Assembly: GCA_002684915.1 (NCBI GenBank)
Contig: NYWG01000229.1
Coordinates: forward strand, 1 to 42,393
Source of the DNA: Verrucomicrobiales bacterium
GTDB lineage: Bacteria; Verrucomicrobiota; Verrucomicrobiia; Limisphaerales; UBA1096
Reading direction: 5' to 3'
DNA length: 42,393 bases
Shown here: positions 7,803-13,597 of the stretch, in pieces
Layout of the letters: each line of letters begins with the position of its first letter
Numbering within the stretch: the first letter of the stretch is position 1
Made by a program: the position numbers and the translations under genes
The notes under the pieces: model-generated
What the model saw: only the letters and a program-made list of their open reading frames with translations
Database searches by the model: none
Told to the model about the DNA's origin: nothing

Positions 7803-7877
7803 GTAGGTGCTCGGTAGTTACTGTCAAGATGCTGTGAAGGTACTCTGGAGACGCTGGCTTAGCATCCTACCTACCGA
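7803..7877 (+). ncRNA. Candidate structured RNA with nested stems and alternative pairing
   Basis: TCGGTAG(7811-7817)/CTACCGA(7871-7877); GATGCT(7828-7833)/AGCATC(7861-7866); competing GTAGGT(7803-7808)/ACCTAC(7869-7874). Confidence 0.4.
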
Positions 7878-7908
7878 AAGTCAAGCAAACATGTGCCAGA
7901 CCTCAAAG

Positions 7909-7950
7909 TGGCACAGAAACCCTCAGAATCCCTCCTAGGTGCCTTATAAT
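7909..7950 (+). promoter_or_regulatory. Candidate bipartite promoter: TGGCAC(7909) - 30 nt - TATAAT(7945)
   Basis: AAAGTGGCACAG box 36 nt upstream of -10. Confidence 0.5.
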
Positions 7951-8040
7951 AATTGGAGAAACAGAGAAAACTGAGTTTTTGAGATTTTTGAGTTTTTCAA
8001 AGTTTCTATTTTCTCAGTTTTTTGTGTTTTTCCAATTATT
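7948..8040. repeat. Long inverted repeat (28-nt arms, 37-nt loop) upstream of ORF 8056
   Basis: AATAATTGGAGAAACAGAGAAAACTGAG (7948-7975) vs CTCAGTTTTTTGTGTTTTTCCAATTATT (8013-8040); 25/28 Watson-Crick, 2 further G-U in RNA. Confidence 0.8.
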
Positions 8041-8055
8041 AAATGTTAATCTTTA

Positions 8056-8292
8056 ATGGAAATCGTGCAAATCTACACAGAACTAGCATCAACTGCGGTA
8101 AGTAGTGTTAAAATTGATGAAAAACTAGTTAAAATCGTGTATAATAGTAATACTGACAAAGAATATACATTCAACTGTGATAATACAGATGAATTCAATA
8201 CTAAACTGTCAAATACACTAACAAACAAAGAATCAGTCGGTAGATTCATCTCTTCCAGTGTAAAGGAAGGATTGATTGTACCATCTAAATAA
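8056..8292 (+). CDS. Hypothetical protein (MEIVQIYTELASTAVSSVKIDEKLVKIVYNSNTDKEYTF...)
   Basis: 78-aa ORF; compact strand pattern (KTSC-like, tentative). Confidence 0.7.
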   Translation: MEIVQIYTELASTAVSSVKIDEKLVKIVYNSNTDKEYTFNCDNTDEFNTKLSNTLTNKESVGRFISSSVKEGLIVPSK

Positions 8293-8332
8293 TCACTCAC
8301 CCACTGTTATTCAGTAAGATTTAATTAGAACG

Positions 8333-8491
8333 ATGAGTAAGAAGAACTATCGCGGTAATACTGATTATCGCGATGAATTGCGAGATGAGTTTGAAGATTT
8401 CGGATACAATGTCAAGAATGTGAAACGATCCGCTAAAAAGAAGGTAGCAAAGTTCAAACGCGAAATCAATGATTATGATGACAGTTATTGA
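8333..8491 (+). CDS. Small basic protein (MSKKNYRGNTDYRDELRDEFEDFGYNVKNVKRSAKKKVAKFKRE...)
   Basis: 52-aa ORF translated by hand. Confidence 0.6.
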   Translation: MSKKNYRGNTDYRDELRDEFEDFGYNVKNVKRSAKKKVAKFKREINDYDDSY

Positions 8492-8493
8492 AG

Positions 8494-8534
8494 TGGCACA
8501 GTAGGATGGCACAGGACTCAAAATCGTGTATTGT
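8494..8534 (+). promoter_or_regulatory. Candidate promoter with tandem TGGCACAG boxes (8494, 8507) and -10 TATTGT(8529)
   Basis: TGGCACAGTAGGATGGCACAGGACTCAAAATCGTGTATTGT. Confidence 0.55.
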
Positions 8535-8559
8535 ATAGGAGTCGTCAGGAAAACAGCAA

Positions 8560-8811
8560 GTGACAGTCCAAGTCGTCAAGCATTCATTCTATAAGATTGA
8601 GATTGACACTCATGAGGCACCACAGCACCCCATCATCTATTTCCGTAAGTGTGGCAAGTGTACCACTGCCAAGGGTATGGATCGCCAGCACAATCGGATC
8701 GTAAACGAGACCGTAGAGGCATGGCGTCAGTTTGAGGGTCAGATCCGTCGTTACACTGTGTCACGTGTACCATCGGACGTGGTGGTTAAAGGCGAACTAC
8801 GTGCCGCTTGA
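8560..8811 (+). CDS. Hypothetical protein (MTVQVVKHSFYKIEIDTHEAPQHPIIYFRKCGKCTTAKG...)
   Basis: 83-aa ORF, GTG start. Confidence 0.7.
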   Translation: MTVQVVKHSFYKIEIDTHEAPQHPIIYFRKCGKCTTAKGMDRQHNRIVNETVEAWRQFEGQIRRYTVSRVPSDVVVKGELRAA

Positions 8812-8816
8812 CGAAC

Positions 8817-8858
8817 TGTCCATAAGGGGTTGCATTTCAACCCCATCTCTGCCATACT
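8817..8858 (+). promoter_or_regulatory. Candidate bipartite promoter: TGTCCA(8817) - 30 nt - CATACT(8853), with hairpin GGGGTTG-catTT-CAACCCC
   Basis: GAACTGTCCATAAG box; perfect 7-bp stem 8826-8844. Confidence 0.5.
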
Positions 8859-9041
8859 ATGAAAGTACCAAACAAATCAAGCATGTTCACTCTCGCTCAC
8901 GCTGCATCACTCAACGGATTCATCAACGAAATGTCACCCGATCTTGAGATGTGCTGCGATTTCATTGAGTCACAGGGTATTGAGTTGACTCCGAAGGTTA
9001 TTGACCAGATCAGCGGCATCCTAGAGTTTGCCAACGCCTGA
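8859..9041 (+). CDS. Hypothetical small protein
   Basis: 60-aa ORF; the ATG directly abuts the CATACT, so the start may be later. Confidence 0.6.
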   Translation: MKVPNKSSMFTLAHAASLNGFINEMSPDLEMCCDFIESQGIELTPKVIDQISGILEFANA

Positions 9042-9082
9042 TCTTCTCTTTCTTTCATACTCACCACACTAACTAACATCAC

Positions 9083-9409
9083 ATGCGTAAGATTGAATCC
9101 TTGATGAACACTGCTATCAAGAACAACGCTAATTGGTCTCGTGCTAATACCAGTGTTGTGACTGAGGACGGTGTGTCTACGGTACGTTTGCACGGCAACA
9201 AGATTGCTGAGGTAGGCGAAGCATTTGTGCGTATCTTTGACGGTGGATGGCAGTCTAATACCACCAAATCTCGTCTTAACGCTATCATCAACGAGTTCTG
9301 CAACGCATACACTGACGGTGTGTTTCAGAAGGACTTTGCATGGTACATCAGGGACAATAAGGTAACTCACGACTTCACCAACGGTTATGAGTTTGTTGAA
9401 TTTGCATAA
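9083..9409 (+). CDS. Conserved phage hypothetical protein (MRKIESLMNTAIKNNANWSRANTSVV...DGGWQSNTTKSRLNAI...)
   Basis: 108-aa ORF. Confidence 0.75.
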   Translation: MRKIESLMNTAIKNNANWSRANTSVVTEDGVSTVRLHGNKIAEVGEAFVRIFDGGWQSNTTKSRLNAIINEFCNAYTDGVFQKDFAWYIRDNKVTHDFTNGYEFVEFA

Positions 9410-9418
9410 TTAACAAAA

Positions 9419-9455
9419 CTCGGGAATTGCAACTTTTGCGGTTTCCGAGGTTTTT
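9419..9455 (+). terminator. Rho-independent-like terminator
   Basis: CTCGGGAA...TTTCCGAG stem extended by GCAA/TTGC, followed by GTTTTT. Confidence 0.65.
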
Positions 9456-9609
9456 CATATTTTGTACTTTTAACAATTTAATTAATTGCCATTAACACCG
9501 ACTAGTTGCAATGATGAACTATTCCCATGGTTTTTATGGATTATCGGTAAAAAGGTAATAAAATACATTAAACTAATATAACTATTAACATACTATAGTA
9601 AGTGTTACT

Positions 9610-9726
9610 ATGACTGTAGAAGAAATGTATCAAGAACTGATCAATCAGTTAGAGGAAGATAGTGATACAAACTACGATGATAGTTGTATGTTTGATGCAG
9701 ACATTGACTATACAACACAATCATAA
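9610..9726 (+). CDS. Hypothetical acidic small protein (MTVEEMYQELINQLEEDSDTNYDD...)
   Basis: 38-aa ORF after TATAGT-like element at 9594. Confidence 0.5.
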   Translation: MTVEEMYQELINQLEEDSDTNYDDSCMFDADIDYTTQS

Positions 9727-9743
9727 TATATTGGAGATCAGTT

Positions 9744-9947
9744 GTGACACTAAGTAAACTGGCACAGCACCACTTGATCTTCAATCAATCATCTGTCATA
9801 CTACGTATGTTAACACGAATTGATTCAATGTTTGACGAAATTCAAGACATGCAAGGTGAAATCTTTGACGTGCCAAACATAGAAACTGTTCTCGTTGAAG
9901 ATGAGAACGGAGAACTAGGAGTTGACCTCACTGACATCAACAACTGA
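9744..9947 (+). CDS. Hypothetical small protein; N-terminal part overlaps promoter-like sequence
   Basis: 67-aa ORF (GTG); an internal ATG at 9807 or 9831-9840 region may be the true start. Confidence 0.5.
   Translation: MTLSKLAQHHLIFNQSSVILRMLTRIDSMFDEIQDMQGEIFDVPNIETVLVEDENGELGVDLTDINN
9760..9802 (+). promoter_or_regulatory. Candidate bipartite promoter: TGGCAC(9760) - 31 nt - CATACT(9797), with TTGATC-N17 to -10
   Basis: AACTGGCACAG box 37 nt upstream of CATACT. Confidence 0.35.
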
Positions 9948-9967
9948 TCATCCACTAAGTAACAACA

Positions 9968-10222
9968 ATGTCTGCACAGTTCTACTCACTCAAAGCATTC
10001 AAAGCAAGGGTTGAAAATCTCATTGAACAACAGGGGGAAGATGCACCTTGTGCCGGTTGGATTTACACTAGCGAAGATGTTTTAACGTATGATGATAATG
10101 GTGATGAGGTGTATCAATCGGATGAAGTCTGCCAGGACGTGTTAACTAACCTGCAAGACTATGATCACATTCATTCAGCAATTGTTGATGCTATTGATAC
10201 AGAACTCGGAGAGTGTTTGTGA
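9968..10222 (+). CDS. Hypothetical acidic protein
   Basis: 84-aa ORF. Confidence 0.7.
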   Translation: MSAQFYSLKAFKARVENLIEQQGEDAPCAGWIYTSEDVLTYDDNGDEVYQSDEVCQDVLTNLQDYDHIHSAIVDAIDTELGECL

Positions 10223-10362
10223 AACACGAAGTCACATTGTATGTTGCAGGCACTGTATTTAAAGAACAAGTTGTTGCCCGTGACTATCAAGAAGCGAAGC
10301 AAGTTGCCATCGCACGTAACCCTAACGCTAGGGTAGTTAGTGTTACTGCCATCATGAACTAA
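10219..10362 (+). CDS. Hypothetical small protein (MKHEVTLYVAGTVFKEQVVARDYQEAKQVAIARNPNA...)
   Basis: 47-aa ORF, GTGA overlap. Confidence 0.65.
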   Translation: MKHEVTLYVAGTVFKEQVVARDYQEAKQVAIARNPNARVVSVTAIMN

Positions 10363-10411
10363 GGTCACTATGTAACACAAACGTTTTGGCTGCCGCAACC
10401 AGTTGGCAAGG

Positions 10412-10452
10412 TGGCACACAAAATGGGCACAGCACCTCAGATCGTGTATTGT
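10412..10452 (+). promoter_or_regulatory. Candidate promoter with tandem GGCACA boxes (10413, 10426) and -10 TATTGT(10447)
   Basis: TGGCACACAAAATGGGCACAGCACCTCAGATCGTGTATTGT. Confidence 0.55.
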
Positions 10453-10458
10453 AGACAC

Positions 10459-10692
10459 ATGAACAAATTCAAAGACCCCTGCACCATTGCCCTTGAGACC
10501 GATGAGGTGCTCATGAACATCCACAACCCCTACGTGGCGAACCTCGTGGAAATGGGATACGATCGCGCAGACTGTGAGATGGTCGCTGCTGCTGGTCGTG
10601 ATGTCACGTATCCTCGCACCATCTACGGTCGGACCTTTGACACAAAGGCAGAGTACGATGAAGCACTCGCTGACTACATCAACGGACTGTGA
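10459..10692 (+). CDS. Hypothetical protein (MNKFKDPCTIALETDEVLMNIHNPYVANLVEMGYDRADCE...)
   Basis: Internal ATG of ORF 10411 chosen because the promoter lies upstream. Confidence 0.65.
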   Translation: MNKFKDPCTIALETDEVLMNIHNPYVANLVEMGYDRADCEMVAAAGRDVTYPRTIYGRTFDTKAEYDEALADYINGL

Positions 10693-10883
10693 ACATGTAC
10701 GCAATTCAACCAAAGGCATGGGATCGGGTTGATCCTCACGGGTGCGACTACGCAACCAACATGACTGACGCATATGACTATGCAAGGCAGTGGAATGAAG
10801 ATTGTACCATATGGAAGGAAGGGACCAAGGCGTGGATGAAATGGATGTATGTGACAGATGAACAAGTGTCATCAGCAGGGTAG
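10689..10883 (+). CDS. Hypothetical small protein
   Basis: 64-aa ORF, GTGA overlap. Confidence 0.65.
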   Translation: MNMYAIQPKAWDRVDPHGCDYATNMTDAYDYARQWNEDCTIWKEGTKAWMKWMYVTDEQVSSAG

Positions 10884-10908
10884 TCAGGCACTCCCTGGGC
10901 TGTATAAT
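10867..10908 (+). promoter_or_regulatory. Candidate bipartite promoter: TGTCAT(10867) - 30 nt - TATAAT(10903), hairpin CAGGG...CCCTG
   Basis: CAAGTGTCATCAG box 36 nt upstream of TATAAT. Confidence 0.45.
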
Positions 10909-10933
10909 TAAAACAACAAAGCAAACAAACCAC

Positions 10934-11206
10934 ATGACCGCTTCCACCACATACAACGGTTGGGCAAACTACGAGACCTGGAACGCTTCCCTCTGGATGC
11001 AGAACGATGAGTTCCTGTACAACACCGCTAGGGCATGCGTACAGTATGCAGAGGGAGAGAACCCATGGACTAAGTTCATCCGTTGCATGACCGAAGGACA
11101 GATCGGACGCATGCTCGGTGAGACAGCAGACGGCGTTAAGTGGAACGACCCCGCCATTGATGAGGATGAGATGGTTGAGATGATGCTGGAACTCGTCGCA
11201 GATTGA
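10934..11206 (+). CDS. Hypothetical protein with NGWANYETWN motif, a recurrent phage small-protein family
   Basis: 90-aa ORF after TATAAT. Confidence 0.7.
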   Translation: MTASTTYNGWANYETWNASLWMQNDEFLYNTARACVQYAEGENPWTKFIRCMTEGQIGRMLGETADGVKWNDPAIDEDEMVEMMLELVAD

Positions 11207-11232
11207 GGGGTCGCCCCTCTCCATGCTACAAT
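11205..11232 (+). promoter_or_regulatory. Hairpin GAGGGG-TCG-CCCCTC followed by -10-like TACAAT
   Basis: Perfect 6-bp stem 11205-11219; TACAAT 11227-11232; start codon at 11255. Confidence 0.45.
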
Positions 11233-11254
11233 ACACAAGAACAACACACCCATC

Positions 11255-11518
11255 ATGGCAATGCTCAACCCGGTCATCATTCTCCACACCGACAGCACAG
11301 CAACTCATCAGATCAACCTCTACCCGGTCACCCGGCAGTGCATGGTTTTTTGGAACTCGGGACACTACAGCAACCACAAGGTGAGACGCCGCGATATGCT
11401 GCGCTTCCTAGTTGATCTCAAGCAATCGGCAGGCGAGTGGGTCAATCGCTACGTGCTTGACTCACCTCTAGCAACCGATTCTGAAACTGTCCCATCAGAG
11501 GCGACGGGGTGGAACTGA
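11255..11518 (+). CDS. Hypothetical protein
   Basis: 87-aa ORF. Confidence 0.65.
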   Translation: MAMLNPVIILHTDSTATHQINLYPVTRQCMVFWNSGHYSNHKVRRRDMLRFLVDLKQSAGEWVNRYVLDSPLATDSETVPSEATGWN

Positions 11519-11529
11519 TCCCCTATACT
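11488..11529 (+). promoter_or_regulatory. Candidate bipartite promoter: TGTCCC(11488) - 30 nt - TATACT(11524)
   Basis: GAAACTGTCCCATCAG box 36 nt upstream of TATACT. Confidence 0.5.
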
Positions 11530-11535
11530 AAGGAC

Positions 11536-11724
11536 ATGGAAAACAAAGCAATGCAACGAACCGGTTTCTTCATCCACAACGAGAACCCCTCCCCTCTGAT
11601 GCAGACCGTCATGGAGTCAATCCAACGCCAGCACATGGCAGAGATGGAGTACAGGCAGGCAGTGAGAGCAGGTCGCATTCAACCCGACCAATTCACTAAC
11701 TGGAACATCAGCGACAGACACTAG
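11536..11724 (+). CDS. Hypothetical small protein (MENKAMQRTGFFIHNENPSPLMQ...)
   Basis: Internal Met of ORF 11509, just after TATACT. Confidence 0.6.
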   Translation: MENKAMQRTGFFIHNENPSPLMQTVMESIQRQHMAEMEYRQAVRAGRIQPDQFTNWNISDRH

Positions 11725-11771
11725 ACGCTGACCCTGTAGACTTTACTCAAGAAACAAAACCACTTCATCTC

Positions 11772-12272
11772 ATGCAAGGTTACAAGAGAGTCAACGAACC
11801 CGGTGGCATCTACATCATCGCTGCTCGCTGTGAGCACTTTGAGGCAGCAACCGACATGATCAAGATCAAGATCGGTCTGGCATACAAGGGCAAGCAGGGC
11901 ACCATGGAACGTGCCCTTGAGCATAAGACATCCTGCCCCGATAACCTGGAGCTGATGGCATACTTTGCTGTGGATGACATGACTACCATTCCCATGCCAG
12001 AGGACACGATCGGTGGCGTTCATGAGATGGAGCGTTACTTGCATGCACTCATGGTGGCATACGACTGGGCACACATCGGGCAGGGCACCGAGTGGTTCGC
12101 TGTTCCCTCCGACATCCTGACCAATCCAGACAAGTGCCCTGAACTCACCAAGGTCATCAACGATGCACCTGCATGGAATGAGGTGACATGCTTCCAACGC
12201 TTGGGACATAACACCAACACCACCAAGCGATCAGCAAAGGAGAAGAAGATAGACAGGGCAGGCAGAGTCTGA
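11772..12272 (+). CDS. T5orf172 / GIY-YIG-type nuclease-domain protein
   Basis: GGIYIIAARCEH...IKIKIGLAYKG...ALEHKTSCPDNLELMAYF...HEMERYLHALM...GTEWFAV. Confidence 0.75.
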   Translation: MQGYKRVNEPGGIYIIAARCEHFEAATDMIKIKIGLAYKGKQGTMERALEHKTSCPDNLELMAYFAVDDMTTIPMPEDTIGGVHEMERYLHALMVAYDWAHIGQGTEWFAVPSDILTNPDKCPELTKVINDAPAWNEVTCFQRLGHNTNTTKRSAKEKKIDRAGRV

Positions 12273-12367
12273 GAGTATACCACAGAATGCCCCCGGTGAG
12301 CAGCAGGGGGTTGGCGTTTCCAGCAAAAACCGGTAAGTCCCTAACCTACAAAAGTATCCCAGCGACC

Positions 12368-12376
12368 GATAAATAT
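12368..12376 (+). promoter_or_regulatory. T4-like late promoter box GATAAATAT
   Basis: Match to TATAAATA-type late box, ahead of the virion module. Confidence 0.6.
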
Positions 12377-12433
12377 ATTTTGAAAATGGTTTTTTTAAAA
12401 CCTCAAAACCCAAAAAAATTTCCCAGCAAAAAA

Positions 12434-12697
12434 ATGACTGAAAACCTCGTTATCACTGAAGAGACTGTTTTAGATGATATGAATAATCCATTGAAGAAGG
12501 ACGCCCAGTTTCAATTAGCAGTGCAGCAGCAACAGATCAATAAGATGGCAGATGTAATCCAAGAGATTGCGGAGCGTCTTGTAGGATTGGAAGCGAAAGT
12601 AATTGAACTTGAAGGGTTAATGAGATTCCCTGATGGGGAGAATCCATTGGACAAGTACCCTGAAGTATCTGGGAGGTTGAACGTTGCAGGAGCGTAA
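12434..12697 (+). CDS. Hypothetical coiled-coil protein (MTENLVITEETVLDDMNNPLKKDAQFQLAVQQQQINKMADV...)
   Basis: Internal ATG of ORF 12287, downstream of the late box. Confidence 0.7.
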   Translation: MTENLVITEETVLDDMNNPLKKDAQFQLAVQQQQINKMADVIQEIAERLVGLEAKVIELEGLMRFPDGENPLDKYPEVSGRLNVAGA

Positions 12698-12953
12698 TGT
12701 ATACGAAGAGATTCTAAACAACTTTGATGCCTTCTGCGATCAGTTTGAGGGAGCAGCGGCAAAAAGATTTTCAGGATTAGATAATGACTCAAGAGAACCA
12801 ATCAACAACGCAGAAGTTCAACGAGCAACTCCAAGAGCTGCTCAAGAGGTTGACGATGGTGGAGCAGAGGGTATCCAACTTAGAGAACCCCCAATTAATG
12901 TACAAGCCACCGTCATCCCAGAACTATCAGACGATAGCGGAGACATTGGATGA
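12684..12953 (+). CDS. Hypothetical protein (TTG start) overlapping ORF 12784
   Basis: 89-aa ORF; N-terminal third looks coding. Confidence 0.4.
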   Translation: MQERNVYEEILNNFDAFCDQFEGAAAKRFSGLDNDSREPINNAEVQRATPRAAQEVDDGGAEGIQLREPPINVQATVIPELSDDSGDIG

Positions 12954-12990
12954 ACTGTACAAAGCAGTGGAGGAGTTAAGGAATGAGTGA
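12784..12990 (+). CDS. Hypothetical coiled-coil protein (MTQENQSTTQKFNEQLQELLKRLTMVEQRVSNLE...)
   Basis: 68-aa ORF with heptad-like pattern. Confidence 0.6.
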   Translation: MTQENQSTTQKFNEQLQELLKRLTMVEQRVSNLENPQLMYKPPSSQNYQTIAETLDELYKAVEELRNE

Positions 12991-13447
12991 TCCACCGCCA
13001 ATACCGGGTGTAGATTTTATAACACCTGGTATGATTGTAGATGGTACTGCACTTGATTCAGTTTCTGTGATAGTGGAGCAAGCAAATTCAAAGTATCCAC
13101 CATATCCTATTCTAGGTGTTGCAAATTACCCTACACCACTTCCTACAATACGTACAGGTGCCACCAAGGAAATACCTGCAGGAATTCCAATTAACATAGT
13201 GAACCCTGTGCTACCTCCGTTGCCTGTACCGGGCACGTGGGACAATCTACTGCCACCTACACCACCACCATTGGTACGTACAGGTATAACTGGTGTACAG
13301 AACCCAGCAGTACGTGGCGTATACATGGATAAGGTGTTAGTCCCTGTCAGTGGCGATGCGGTGCAAGCCGTAGGCGGAGTACCTAATCCTAGGCCCTTGA
13401 CAGGTTTTACAATCTATCCTACAATAATCATTGGTACTAAGAGTTAA
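12983..13447 (+). CDS. Pro/Gly-rich probable structural protein (tentative PAAR-like spike-tip candidate)
   Basis: Beta/Pro-rich 154 aa; VYMDKVLVPVSGDAV; located in the baseplate cluster. Confidence 0.5.
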   Translation: MSDPPPIPGVDFITPGMIVDGTALDSVSVIVEQANSKYPPYPILGVANYPTPLPTIRTGATKEIPAGIPINIVNPVLPPLPVPGTWDNLLPPTPPPLVRTGITGVQNPAVRGVYMDKVLVPVSGDAVQAVGGVPNPRPLTGFTIYPTIIIGTKS

Positions 13448-13450
13448 TTC

Positions 13451-13597
13451 ATGGCAAAAGCAAAATCAGGACTATCGGGTACTTTAGAGATTGAAGCAAA
13501 ACCGAAGAAGAGTCGTCAAGGTATGGGAAAGCATACGAAGTATGCATCTACGAGTCGTAATGGTGCTAAGAAGCGTTATCGTGGTCAGGGTAAGTGA
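13451..13597 (+). CDS. Small basic protein (MAKAKSGLSGTLEIEAKPKKSRQGMGKHTKYASTSRNGAKKRYRGQGK)
   Basis: 48 aa translated by hand; GTGA overlap with next gene. Confidence 0.65.
   Translation: MAKAKSGLSGTLEIEAKPKKSRQGMGKHTKYASTSRNGAKKRYRGQGK

Noticed and set aside
7803-7880. tRNA gene in the 7751-8055 gap
   Set aside because: No T-loop GTTCRANNC-type motif and no acceptor-stem/cloverleaf arrangement; stems fit a different fold.
7750-8056. Known glutamine (glnA/downstream-peptide) riboswitch
   Set aside because: I could not find the conserved sequence blocks I recall for that motif; left as an unclassified structured RNA.
10171-10956. 261-aa minus-strand ORF (and 10778-11377 minus, 199 aa)
   Set aside because: Antisense to several well-formed overlapping + strand genes with their own promoters; Cys/His/Val-rich low-plausibility composition; no promoter on the minus strand.
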